Below are positions 8,652 through 22,400 of a stretch of DNA of 64,000 bases, piece by piece; position 1 is the first letter of the stretch; each line of letters starts with the position of its first letter. Made by a program: the position numbers and the translations under genes. Source of the stretch: Chryseobacterium wanjuense (GTDB taxonomy: Bacteria > Bacteroidota > Bacteroidia > Flavobacteriales > Weeksellaceae); the NCBI RefSeq assembly GCF_900111495.1, contig NZ_FOIU01000001.1, positions 2,418,001 through 2,482,000 of the forward strand. The letters are read 5' to 3'. The notes beneath the pieces are model-generated. The model did not search any database, was not told the origin of the DNA, and worked only from the letters and a program-made list of their open reading frames with translations.

Positions 8652-10448
8652 TTATTTACCTTCTTCCATTTTTCTTTTCAATTCTGCTAATGCATCGATA
8701 TCTCCTAAAGTAGATCTTTCTTCATTGTTTGAAGAAGATACATTGTTAGATCTGTTGTTAGAAGCTTCTCTTGCATTTTTCTTCTCTTCATCTCTGAAGA
8801 TACCTGTGTGAGAAACAACAACTCTCTTGAATTCTTTGTTGAATTCGATAACTTTGAATTCAGCAGTTTCACCTTTCTTGATTTTAGATCCATCTTCTTT
8901 CTCTAATAATCTTGAAGGGCAGAACGCTTCAACTTCAGCATCTTCGAATTGTACAGAAGCTCCTTTATCGTGAACTTCTACAGCAGTTCCTGTGTGTACA
9001 GTTCCTTCAGCATATTTAGTTTCGAATGCATCCCATGGGTTTTCAGTCAATTGTTTGTGACCTAGAGATAATCTTCTCGCCTGGATGTCTAATTCTAGAA
9101 CTACAACATCTAATTTATCACCTACTGCGCAGAACTCAGATGGATGCTTGATTTTCTTAGTCCAAGAAAGATCAGAGATGTAGATCAACCCGTCGATACC
9201 TTCTTCCAACTCTACGAATACACCAAAGTTTGTGAAGTTTCTTACAGTTCCTACATGCTTAGATCCTACAGGATACTTAGTTTCGATATTTTCCCATGGA
9301 TCTTTAGATAATTGTTTGATACCAAGAGAAATCTTTCTTTCGTCTCTATCTAAAGTAAGTACTTCAGCTTCCACCTCGTCACCTACTTTTACGAAATCAC
9401 CTGCAGATCTCAAGTGAGTAGACCAAGACATTTCAGAAACGTGGATCAATCCTTCTACACCTGGAGCGATTTCTACGAATGCACCATAGTCAGCAAGAAC
9501 TACTACTTTTCCTTTTACTTTGTCACCTACTTTCAAGTCAGCAGAAAGAGCATCCCAAGGGTGAGCTTCTAATTGCTTCATACCCAATTGGATTCTTGTT
9601 TTCTCATCATCGAAATCAAGGATAACTACTTTTACAGTTTGTCCGTCCTCAAGGATTTCAGATGGGTGATTTACTCTAGACCAAGAAAGATCTGTAATGT
9701 GGATCAATCCATCTACACCACCTAAGTCGATGAACACACCGTAAGAAGTGATATTCTTAACAGTACCTTCAAGAACCTGACCTTTCTCTAATTGAGAGAT
9801 GATTTCTTTTTTCTGACCTTCGATATCTGCTTCGATCAATGCTTTGTGAGAAACTACTACGTTTTTGAACTCAGGGTTGATTTTCACAACTTTGAACTCC
9901 ATAGTTTTTCCTACGAACTGATCGTAATCTTTAATTGGCTTAACATCAATTTGAGAACCAGGTAAGAATGCTTCGATTCCGTGTACGTCTACGATCATAC
10001 CCCCTTTTGTTCTTGATTTTACAAAACCGTTTACGATTTCTCCAGTTTCGTGAAGTTCGTTTACTTTATCCCAAGCTTTAAGCGTTCTAGCTTTTCTGTG
10101 AGATAATTGTAACTGACCAGTTTTGTCTTCTCTCTTGTCAACCATTACTTCTACTTCATCACCTACCTTAAGACCTTGGTTGTAACGGAATTCGTTTAGA
10201 GAGATTACACCTTCAGATTTGAAGTTGATGTCTACGATAGCTTCCTTGTCAGTTAATCTTACAACTTTCCCAATTAGAACGTCGTTATCGTCTAAGTTGT
10301 TTAAAGATCCGTTGTAGATTTCTTCTAGATCGCTTTTTTCTTTTCTCGCATCTGCATCAAGACCTGATTCGAAAGAATCCCAATCAAATTGTTCTGGTGC
10401 TACGTTTTGGTTTAAAATAACCTCTGCTGAATTTGTCTCTTTTGACAT
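8652..10448 (-). CDS. rpsA: 30S ribosomal protein S1
   Basis: A 598-residue protein with an acidic N-terminal extension and six consecutive S1 (OB-fold) RNA-binding repeats. Repeats 3-5 carry the clearest signatures, such as YGVFIDLGGVDGLIHITDLSW, YGAFVEIAPGVEGLIHVSEMSW and FGVFVELEEGIDGLIYISDLSW shown here in part. The low-complexity tail (Asn, Ser, Glu) ends in ALAELKRKMEEGK. S1 binds mRNA leaders and helps load them on the 30S subunit. It is a single-gene transcript with a canonical promoter about 120 bases upstream and a terminator directly after. The start follows the first ATG of the conserved frame. Confidence 0.97.
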   Translation of the reverse strand: MSKETNSAEVILNQNVAPEQFDWDSFESGLDADARKEKSDLEEIYNGSLNNLDDNDVLIGKVVRLTDKEAIVDINFKSEGVISLNEFRYNQGLKVGDEVEVMVDKREDKTGQLQLSHRKARTLKAWDKVNELHETGEIVNGFVKSRTKGGMIVDVHGIEAFLPGSQIDVKPIKDYDQFVGKTMEFKVVKINPEFKNVVVSHKALIEADIEGQKKEIISQLEKGQVLEGTVKNITSYGVFIDLGGVDGLIHITDLSWSRVNHPSEILEDGQTVKVVILDFDDEKTRIQLGMKQLEAHPWDALSADLKVGDKVKGKVVVLADYGAFVEIAPGVEGLIHVSEMSWSTHLRSAGDFVKVGDEVEAEVLTLDRDERKISLGIKQLSKDPWENIETKYPVGSKHVGTVRNFTNFGVFVELEEGIDGLIYISDLSWTKKIKHPSEFCAVGDKLDVVVLELDIQARRLSLGHKQLTENPWDAFETKYAEGTVHTGTAVEVHDKGASVQFEDAEVEAFCPSRLLEKEDGSKIKKGETAEFKVIEFNKEFKRVVVSHTGIFRDEEKKNAREASNNRSNNVSSSNNEERSTLGDIDALAELKRKMEEGK

Positions 10449-13400
10449 TTTCTAATAAAATTTGTATTCCTTCTTTTTTAACGGTTTGAATAAATGCGGA
10501 TTAAAAAATACGGAAGTAATTAATTTTTAGTAATTTACTCTTCAAACCTTCTCGCCACAAAAGTGGGTGCAAAGATATGAAAATTATTTAAGAAAAACAA
10601 CAATTTCAAAAGTCTTAAAATAACACTTAACACATTCATAATCAACCTACAATATTTTCAGGAGCTTGATCTCGCTATCCACTTTTACTCCTCGTTCCGG
10701 CGCTGTCCAACACCAAACCCTCCCCTTTCCATTCCTTACTGCGGGGTAACCGTTACTATCGAGGCTAGGGTCGCGGGGTCTGTTTCAATATCTGTCATTA
10801 CGAACAGACTGAAGGTTTGCGAAAGTAGTTCAGAAACAACGAAACAACCTCAATAAGTGTAAACTTTTATTGCATCAAGTTTGTCATACTGAAAGGATCT
10901 CAACAATGATATAATTATAATGTTGTATCGTATGTCATTGCGAAGAGCGTAGCGACGAAGCAATCTCACTTTCTAATTAAGCCTAGCGTTACTCTGGATA
11001 CTTCCAGCCTGACAAATTTTGAGTATAATTATCAAAGACCTTTGAGTCTGACTTTTGGTGTTATTGTAACGAGATTGCTTCGTCGCTACGCTCCTCGCAA
11101 TGACCTAAACATGTTGAATCAGTCGAAATATTGAATAACAGCCAAAAACCCTAGCCCCGATTGAAGTGAAAATCCCGCAATGGAGCGGCGGAGCGAAGCG
11201 GAGCCGCGTAATGAGGAATTGCAATGGAAAGCGGGAATAGCTTCTAATAAAAGAAGGAAGCGGGAGGATGGGTGATGGAAGTTTTACAGGGTTGAAAAAA
11301 GAGATTCTTCACTTCGTTCTGAATGACACAACGCAAAAAAACTCAAAACATTCAACTTTAAACATCGAACCTTAAACTATAAACCAGCAACAGGCAACCA
11401 TCAACAACCAACCCCAAATTCATTACCTTTGCAGCATGGAATTAGAATCTATCTACAAAAAACTGCAGATTCAGGATATGAATCAGATGCAGAAATCTAC
11501 ATATAAAGCCACTGAAAACAAGCAGGATGTGGTTTTGCTCTCTCCTACCGGTTCGGGAAAAACGTTGGCTTTTTTATTTCCTGTCCTTCGAAATCTTAAG
11601 AAAAATGGTTCCGGGATTCAGACTTTAATTTTGGTTCCGGCGAGGGAATTGGCACTACAGATCGAACAGGTTTTTAAGGCGATGGGTACAGATTTTAAAG
11701 TTTCCGTTTGTTACGGAGGCCATGATAAAAAAATTGAAGTGAATAATCTGATTGAAGCTCCGGCGGTATTGATCGGAACTCCCGGAAGGGTTGTTTACCA
11801 CCTAAGAAATAACAATTTTGATCCGAAAACAATTCAGACATTAGTGCTGGATGAGTTTGATAAAGCTTTGGAACTTGGATTTCATGATGATATGGAATTT
11901 ATTTTAAACGCTTTAAAAAACACTTCACAAAGGATTTTGACTTCCGCTACAGCGATGGATGAAATTCCGCAATTCACTGGGTTAAAAGATGAGAAAATCA
12001 TAGATTTTTTAAAATTAAGTGAAGTAAAACCGGATATTCAGTTGCGAAAAGTAATGACTATTTCTGAGGAAAAATTAGATACTTTATTTAATCTAATCTG
12101 TAAAATCGGGAATAAAAGAACGCTGATTTTCTGTAATCACCGCGACGCCGTCGACCGTATTTCCGAGCTTCTGCGTGAAAAAGGAATCGACCGTGAAACC
12201 TTCCACGGCGGAATGGAACAGGACGAAAGAGAACGCGCTTTATTGAAATTCAGAAATGATTCTGCGAGAATTCTGATCACCACCGATTTGGCGGCAAGAG
12301 GTCTGGACGTTCCGGAAGTTGAGTCGATTGTTCATTATCAATTGCCTCCGAAAGAAGATGCTTTCATCCACAGAAACGGCCGTACCGCAAGGATGAATGC
12401 CAAAGGTTTTGCCTATCTGATCATGACGGAGGAAGAAAATTTTCCTTTCATCAAAAGTAATACGCCCGAGGAAAGTGTTGCTGGCTTCAATAAAGTTCCT
12501 GAGAAAACACCTTTTCAGACGATTTACATCAGTGCTGGAAAAAAAGATAAAGTGAATAAAGTAGACATCGTAGGATATCTGCTGAAAAAAGGTGAACTTC
12601 AGAAAGAAGATGTGGGCTTAATCGAGGTTAAAGACACGACTTCTTATGTTGCCGTATCCAGAAATAAGGTAAATGCCTTGCTGAAAAAACTGAGCAATGA
12701 AAAGCTGAAGGGGAAAAAAGTGAAAATGGAGGTTGCTTATTAACCTTAAACACGAATTCCACTAATTTTACACGAATAACACGATTATTTATCAATAGGA
12801 ACGGGCTTTAGCCCGTTTTTTTATAAGTAAAATCAATCAATTTGGCTTTAGCCAAAACTTAGAACTTCTTTTTGAATTTGTGATATTCGTGTAAAATTAG
12901 TGCAATTCGTGTTTAAAAACTATTTCACACCCTTCACCTTTGTCGGTAAAATATACACTGATTTTGATGCGGTAATGAATAAAATTTCGTTATTCTTTCC
13001 TCCGAAGGTTACGTTTGAAGTCCAATCTTCTTCAATTGGGATATGGTAGATTTTTTTTCCTTCACGGCTGAAAATGTGGACACCTTTTCCGGTTAGGTAT
13101 AAATTTCCGTTTTTATCCAGCGTCATTCCATCCGAACCCATTTCGCAGAAAAGCCTTTTTTCGGATAATTTTCCTTCTCCCAGAATATCATAAACATACG
13201 TTTTTCCGGCATCAATATCCGAAACATATAATTTTTTGAACTTCTCACTTCCAACAATTCCGTTGGGTTGGGTAAATGTGTCAAGTTTTGAAATTTTACC
13301 GTCTTTATTTCTGTAATACAAACTTTTATGGGGAATTTCCTGTTTGAAATTTTTCCAGTATTCTCTTTCATACAAAGGATCGGTGAAGTACATTCCTCCA

Positions 13401-16400
13401 AATTCGTCGTTCCAAACATCATTAGGTCCGTTGAGTCTTTTTCCTTCAAAATCTTTAAGCAAAACCTGTATTTTTTTATCTTTCGAAATTTTCCAGATCT
13501 CGCCATTGTCGTCCGAACAGGTAATCAGATTATCATCCTTATCGAAATGTGTTCCGTTTGCTCTACCTGTTTTACTCAGAAATTCAATGATTTTATTGGT
13601 TTTCCAGTCCCAATAATAGATTTTATCATTAGGCTGATCCGTAAAATAAACATTGCCTTCCTTATCCGAAGAAGGCCCTTCCGTAAAACTGAACTGATCC
13701 GAAACTTTTTCCGGACTTACACCATCATAAAACATACTATTCGTATTTACTGATTTACAGTTAACTAATACTAAAACCAAACCAACCCAGCCGATTTTAA
13801 AGATATTTTTCATACCACCTTATTTTAAGTGTGTACAATTTACGATTTGTAAGCTCAGATTCAAATATTATTTTCTCATTTTGAGAAATCAAAGTAGTTT
13901 AAAAGAAGTAAGTTTTTCAAATTTCAATTTCATCATAGAATGAACTTTTTATGTGTTCTATTTGTACTAAAATTTAAAAAATTTTATCTTTGAACATTAG
14001 GATTCGAAAAATGAAGATAAATTTACCCGATAAACTGTATTATTCTATAGGAGAAGTGGCTAAAGCATTTGATGTAAACACCTCATTGATACGGTATTGG
14101 GAGCAGGAATTCCCTATCATTAAACCTAAAAAAAATAAAAAAGGTAATCGCTACTTCACTCCCGAAGACATCAAAAACCTGCAAATGATCTATCATCTGG
14201 TCAAAGAAAAAGGCTATACCCTTGATGGAGCGCGTGTTGCATTAACAACGAACAGTAAAATTTCCGAAACTGTTACAATAATCGATCGTCTTGAATTTGT
14301 AAAAGCTGAATTATTAAAACTAAAGGAATCTTTGGTTGAAAAAGACAGTGAATAAGTTGAAAATTTCACGTCCTGCGTTGGTTCCAGTGTATTTTTTGAA
14401 AGGATAAATCACTATTTCTATTCTAAAATAATTCAATTTCAATCTGTCCATTGCGATGACTTACAATTATTGTTAAGTTTACAGCGATGAAAAAAATATA
14501 CTACCAAAAAGTAGCATTCATGGGAATGCTGCTCATTATTTTATTTGCTTTCCAAAAATATACAAGTAAAAATAAGGAAGATTTTTCCAATGTAAAATTC
14601 ATTGCGGAAAACGCCACTCCAATGCATCTCACTGCTTTTGATCCCAATGATCTGGACGAAAAACAGTGGCAAGATCTTGGTTTCACCGAAAAGCAAATTT
14701 CAACCATTCTTAATTACAAAAAAATAGTCGGCGGAAAATTTATTTCGAAGGAACAGTTTAGAAAGTGTTATGCTGTTTCTGGTGAAAAATTCAGTGAACT
14801 GGAATCGTATATTTTACTTCCGGAAACTAATAAAGACACTAAAAATAACGATTACAAAAGCTTTCCAAATAGTTTTAATTCTGAAAAAGCTAAAATCATT
14901 TATCACAATTTTGATCCCAATACTTTAGATTTTAACGGCTGGAAATCTTTTGGTTTTTCTGACAAACAGTCGCAAACGATTCTCAATTATCGCGACAGAA
15001 TTCTAAAAGGTAGTTTTAAAAATTTAGAAGATATTCAAAAATGTTTTGTGATTTCTTCTGAGAAATTTAGTGAGCTGAAACCTTATATTAAACTGAATCC
15101 ATCGACAATTGCCCAGAACACCGATGCTCCGAAAACTAAGGTCATTCAGGAAAAAACAGATTTCTCAAAAACAGATTTGAATGTCATAACTTTTAAGCAG
15201 CTTTTAGAATTTGGCTTGGATGAAAAAAGTGCTGGAATGATCATAGGTTTTAGAAAAAAATTAGGAGGATTCGTCAATAAAGAACAAATTTTAACGACTT
15301 ACAATATTGATAAAGAACTTGTACAAAAACTCCTTTCCATCGCACCTTTAAATACTTCAAACGTTCAAAAATATACCTTAATTGATGCTCCGGAAGAATG
15401 GCTGAAAAATCATCCTTATTTCAAATATTCTGCAGATAAAATTATTTTTTACAGGTTAAGCGAAAAAGATGAGAAGAAAATTTGGAAACTTTTGAGAACA
15501 AAACCGGAATATGAGGCGAGGATGAAGCTGTATCTGAAGTGAGATGCGAGGTGCGAGGTTCGGGATGCGAGTTGCTAGTTGCTGGTTTCTAAGTGAATTG
15601 CTTAGTTTGTGTTGAGATACTGAGCCGAGTCGGAGCATCTTGTAACTTAAAATCAAAAACTAACAACCAAAAACAAGCAACTAGCAACCAGCAACCAATA
15701 TTAATCAAAAGTCTTACTAGACCCTTCCACCAATGCATTCAATGTTGAAAGTTCTTCATCCGTTAAATCCCTCCATTTTCCGATAGGAAGATCCAGTTTG
15801 ATATTTAAGACACGGATTCGTTTCAGTTTTTTTACTTCGTAGCCAAGATATTCGCACATTCTGCGGATTTGTCGGTTTAGACCTTGTGTCAGAACAATCC
15901 GGAAATTCATTTCGTCGATTTTTTCAACTTCACATTTTTTTGTGACAGTATCTAAAATAGGAACTCCGTTTCTCATTTTATCGAGGAATTTAGGAGTGAT
16001 GGGTTTATCTACCCTTACAATATATTCTTTTCCGTGATTATTTCTTGATCTTAAAATTTTATTCACAATATCACCATCACTGGTTAAAAGTATCAACCCT
16101 TCACTTGGCTTATCCAATCTTCCGATCGGGAAAATCCTTTTTGGATGGTTGATATAGTCGATGATATTATTTTTCTCACGTTTGGTATCGGTCGTGCAGA
16201 CAATTCCTACCGGTTTGTTGAAAGCGATGTACACATGATTTTCCTGTGGTTCGCGGATAGGCTTTCCGTCAACTTCTATCACATCTTCATCGGAAACTTT
16301 CGTTCCCATTTCCGGAATTTCACCGTTGATTTTTATTCTGCCTTCCTCCAAAAGCTTATCTGCAGCTCGCCTTGAACAGTAGCCGACTTCCGATAAGTAT

Positions 16401-19400
16401 TTATTGATACGTGTTTTTTCCATTAATCTTCTCCGTAACCTGTATAATTTTTATTACTGAAAATGGTAATTCCATAGCTCAATCCAATGAAAAAAGGATT
16501 GGCTCCTCCTATTGCATGTCTTTCAAAAGTAATTCCTCCTTCCTGACTCAACCGTTTTGAATACGAAACCTGCATTCCCAATCTTGCACCCCAAAATTCA
16601 GCATCAGAAACAACTGAGTTGTTGATTTGCTTTCCATAATTAATATCGATGTAAAAAGGACGGTCACCAGGAGCAAAAATAAACTTCGGCTGGATTACAA
16701 AATATATCAGATGATAATTATCCTCTATAAAACTATATCGCAAACCACTTCCAATGGCAAAGTTAGGAAGAAAATTATAACCACCGATTGCCGTAATTCC
16801 ATAAGTGATTTTATTAGGTGGTTGAGTTTGAATATATTGAGTATTGTTTGGGATCTCTTTTTCTTTATTTAAATTAAGACCAATGTTTAACGATGGATTA
16901 AAATAAAAATCCATTTTCTGTTTTTTCGATTCTGTTTCCTGAGAAAAAGCTTTAAAACATACAATTAAACCAAGAATAATAAGTAATTTTTTCGTCATAA
17001 ACTTTCAAATCTAAAATCATTTTCCAAAAAATCAGACGTTGCATCTTCAATTTTATACTCTCCGATTTTCGTTCTTCTTAATTGTGTTAAATAAGCGCCG
17101 ACTCCCAATTCCTGACCAATATCATGAGCCAGACTTCGAATGTAAGTGCCTTTTGAACATCCCACCGTAAAACTTACCAATGGAAGATCGATTTTAATAT
17201 CCTGAATGTAAAAAATAGTTGTTTTTCTGGATTTCATTTCAACCTCTTCTCCTGCTCTAGCCAAATCGTAAGCTCTTTTTCCATCAATTTTTATTGCTGA
17301 AAAAACCGGTGGCGTCTGATCAATTTCACCTACGAATTTTTCCAAAGCCGTTTTAATTTGTTCTTCCGTAACACTCGAAATGTCCTGTTGAAGGATTTCC
17401 GGCTTCTCGGTGTCGTAAGATTCTGTCTGAACCCCGATCTTTATTTCTGTCCAGTATTCTTTCGGAGCATCCTGAATTTCAGGGATTTTCTTTGTAAATT
17501 TCCCGCAGCAGACAATTAAAAGTCCTGTCGCTCTCGGATCCAAAGTTCCGGCGTGCCCGATTTTAAATTTCTTAGGAAGATTAAATTCTCTTTTGAGTTT
17601 ATATTTCATTTTATTGACTGCCTGAAAAGAGGTCCAATCCAGCGGTTTGTCCAATAAAAATATATGTCCTGATTGTAAGTCTTCTGCGGTCATTAATTAT
17701 GAGTAATGGGTAATTAGTAATTATACCTTCTAACTGAATTTTATTGAAAGAAATAGAAATAAATTAACAACGCTACTCCGACAAAAATACGGTACCATCC
17801 CCAAGGTTTGAAACCATATTTATTCAAAACGCCGATGAATGCTTTTATTGCGATCAATGCAACGATAAACGCCACAATATTTCCTACAATAAAAATCGTG
17901 ATATGATCCTGAGAGGAAAGTATCATTTCGTAACCTTTTTGAGGATTCGGTGTTTCTTTCCCCCATGTTTTCAGGAAAACAGAATACACCGTCACCGCCA
18001 ACATCGTAGGAACCGCCAAAAAGAATGAAAACTCTGCTGCTGCCTTTCTTGTCAGCCCCTGAGCCATTCCACCGATTATGGAAGCCGCACTCCTACTCGT
18101 TCCGGGCATCATAGCCAGACATTGCCAGAAGCCGATTGTGATGGCATTTCTTACTGTAATTCCTTTTTCGTCGTCGATTTTAGGATTTTTAAACCATTTG
18201 TCTGCAAATAATAAAATAACTCCACCCAGCACCAATACTGATGAAATGGCAATCTGATTCCCCAGAACCGCTTCAATTTTATCATCAAACAAATATCCCA
18301 AAACCAAAGCCGGAACTACAGCAAAGCCTAGCTTAAAATAAAACTGTAAATTTTTCAAATCAAAGAATTTTTTCCAGTAAGCCACTACTACAGAAAGAAT
18401 CGCCCCAAACTGAATGGAAACCTGAAACATTTTTAAAAATTCGTCTTCCTGTAAGCCCAACAAATTTGCTGTAAAGCCCATATGCGCCGTAGAAGATATC
18501 GGAAGATATTCTGTTAATCCTTCAATAATAGCAATAATAATTGCCTTGATTAAATCCATAATTTATCGTTTTATCAAAAAAAACTTTGTCAAAGTTTAGA
18601 ACCCTGACAAAGCTAATATATCATTTGCTTTACAATGCATTTATTTTCTTTTCAAAATCGCATACACTTCGATTGCGAAACCGATCACTACAAACAGTGG
18701 TGCAATTCTGATTCTGCGAATGGAAAAAATTCCGTCATTCCAGGAATTGGGATCAAATTTTCCATCAACTGTATTGGCATCCGAACCCATCATGAGAAGG
18801 AAACCCACTACAATAAATGCCAAACCGATAAGCATCCATTTAAAGTTTTGCTGTCCGAAATAAAATGTGTTTTCCTGTGGAACTTCAGGGATGTCTTTCC
18901 CAAAACTGTCTGCGGAAAATTTATTTGTTTTTTTGCTCATTTTTAAGAGTAATATAAGTCGTCAACGTTTGATCTTAAGAATCTCCAGGTTGCAATAACC
19001 GTACTTAAAACCGTAATAAAAATTCCCACTCCAAGTACCAGAATTACCAACCAGAAATACTGATTATTGTCCTGTACAAATGCAGACCCGATCTGGCTTG
19101 TGAAGTAATACCAAACTCCAAACAAGGCAAGAAGCCCGATGACAGAGCCAATAGCGCCCAAGATCACTGCTTCTATGATGAAAGGTTTCAAGATAAATCT
19201 TCTCTTCGCTCCTACCAGCTGCATGGTTTTAATGATAAATCTTTTTGAGAATATTTTCAGACGAATTGAATTATTAATTAAAACAACCGCTAAGATTAAA
19301 AATAATATAGAAAAACCTAAAATCCATTTAAGAATTCTGCTCAGGTTGTTGTAAACATCCACCATTAATGTGCTGTCGTTCTTCACATCAATAATCCCCG

Positions 19401-22400
19401 GAACAGCTTTGATCACCTTGATCGCACCATCAATCTTTGCAGGATCTACGTATTCAGGTTTTAAAGCAACTTCTATAGATGATGGGAAAATATTTTCTTC
19501 GAAAAGCGCATCTGTATCGATCCCCATGCTTTTTTTAGCTTCTTGTGCGGCCATTTCCCTGGAAATGTAAGTCGCCTTTTTTACAGGAGCCAACGTCTGT
19601 ATTTCTTTGAAAACCTCAGCTTCCATTTTTGCAATTTTGGCAGAATCCTTAACATTATAATTTTCGTCAAAGTAAGCATTTACAACAAGCTGTTCTTTGA
19701 TATAGTCGGAATATTTCTGGGCATTAATTAAAATAAGTCCCATTAATCCTAACAAAAATAACACTAAGGCAATACTTATTACTACTGTAATATTGCTAGA
19801 CCTAAGCCTTTTCTTATTAAACTCATCTACAGATTTAGCCATTAATATTAAAATTTTTGGCTAAAATAGAAAAAAACTTCCGAAATTTGGGAACGAAAAA
19901 GAGAAAATCACTGTTAATAAAATCATAAAAAACATTGAGTGTAAAAGCAAAAAAGCATCTTGGTCAACACTTTTTGACGGATGAAAACATCGCAAGAAAA
20001 ATTGTAGAAGGTCTTAGTTTTGAGGGCTATCAGAATGTCATGGAAGTAGGCCCCGGAATGGGGGTTCTTACCAAATACCTACTTGAAAAAGATCAGAACA
20101 TCTACCTTGCAGAAATTGATAAAGAATCGATTGAATATCTGAAAAAAAACTACGCTAAAGTAACGGAAGAGACTTTCGTAGGAGATTTTCTGAAACAGGA
20201 TTTTCAGTTCACCAAAGGAGAGCAGATCGCTATTATCGGAAACTTTCCTTATAATATTTCCTCACAGATTTTGTTTAAAATCATTGATCATTACGGGCTG
20301 GTTCCTGAAATGGTGGGAATGTTTCAAAAGGAAGTTGCGGAAAGAACAGCGGCGGTTCCAAGGACGAAAGACTACGGAATTCTGTCTGTTTTGGTTCAGG
20401 CATATTATGACACTTCATATCTGTTTACGGTGCATGAAAATGTGTTTAATCCGCCTCCGAAGGTGAAATCCGGCGTTATCAGACTGACGCGGAATCCCAA
20501 AGAGGGTTTGGCTGGAAATGAGGTTTTATTTAAACAAATCGTAAAAGCAGGTTTTAACCAGAGAAGAAAAAAACTGTCCAATGCCCTGAAAATTCTGAAT
20601 ATTCCTGAAGCTTTAAAAACGCATGAATTCATGGATAAAAGAGCGGAGGAATTGAGTGTTGCAGATTTTATTTCTTTTACTCAGCTGTGGAAGCAGAATC
20701 TTTAGACACGAATGACGCAGATTTTTGGCACAAATTTTACAAATGATAATGTATTATTTTAAGTTTTGGCTAAAGCCGATTTGAATATTTAATATCTTTT
20801 TAAACGGGCTAAAGCCCGCTCTTATCGAATCATTAAAATTCTTCGGAAATTTCATCATTAAAAAAGCCTTTCAATTTCTTGAAAGGCTTTTTTTGTTTGC
20901 ATTATCGATTTTATTTATTCTCTGTTTTTAAGCATGATCCAACCTGATTGGCTCATATTAACTTTTGATTTCGGATACTGGAAGTTGAACTTATACCAGT
21001 ACGTTGCAGTTGGTAATTTTTTACCGCCTACTGTTCCGTTCCAGATAGGATTTTGTTTTGAGAATCTGAACATTTCAGAACCGTATCTGTCGTAGATAGA
21101 TCCCGTAAAGTTTTGGAAGTCTCCTAATGCTGTAAGATCTAAAGTATCATTAACACCATCCTGGTTCGGAGTGATAATATTTGAGATATGAAGTGTAAAG
21201 AATTCAAGTGCGCCAACACAATGAGTTCCTACCGTTCTTACCTGAATATGATACGTTGTATTATTCTGAAGGTTTGTAAATACATTAGACGGCTGCCAAG
21301 AAATACCTCCATCAACAGAATATTCTACCGTTTGAGGAATATTATTGATCATCGGTACCTCTGCAGTGATCGTTAAGGTATTGTTGCTGTAATCAACATT
21401 CGTAACAAACGGAGAAGCTGCCGCTAAAACGTGAGCCGTAAATGTTTTTTCACAATATCCGTTTTTGATCGTTACCGTGTAAATTCCTAACTCATCTACA
21501 TTAATGGTCTGTGTAACCTCACCTGTACTCCACTGATAAGAGTAGTTTGGTCCTGCACCTGCATCAAGAGTTACTCTGTCTCCCACACACATTTCTACGT
21601 CTGCCAATGGAGAAGTAAGCTCAGGAACCACTTCTACCGTAATTGTAGCAGGCTGTAAAGACTTACATCCTTTCGGACCTAAAGCATATACTGTGAAAGT
21701 TGTTGTATTGTAAACTGCAGCAGACTGCGTGTTTCCTGTTCCAGGGAAGTTACCCCACTGATAAGTTGTACCTCCCGTTGCTGTAAAATCTACAACTTCT
21801 CCAGGACAAACTTTTAATTTTGATGCTACTACATGAGCTGTTGGTGTAGCTTCTTTTAGTAATTTTAATTCAATCATTTTACTACAGAAACCGCCATTTG
21901 ATACGACTACGTATAAAATCTGACCGTCATTTCCATTATAATGTAAAATATCCTGAATATAATCTCCATTTTGAGCTATCGCATCTGCCTGATCTTCATA
22001 AAAATGGAATACCGCACCTGATGTTGTACTAATCGATGGCATGGCATCTGTAAGGTCAAACCACGTGACGTCGGTCGTTGTACAGAGCAGCAATGTTGCA
22101 TCAACAGCAGCAGGCGTTGTGCCTCCATTAATTTTTATATTGGCTTTACCCGGACAAGGATTTCCTGGGAAAGACACCTGAATTTCATAATTACCCGGTT
22201 GAGTTGCCGTAATCGTTGGCGTAGTAGCTCCCTGAATGGCAACACCATTGAAGAACCACTGGTACGTCATATTCGGGTCACTTACAGAAGCAGTGATTAC
22301 CTGAGGTACATTATCACAAACGTTGATTTCTTCCGGCAAAGTAGCTCCTGTAGGATCTAATAATTCAACACCGATGTTGAAAGATCCCCCTTCCAGGAAT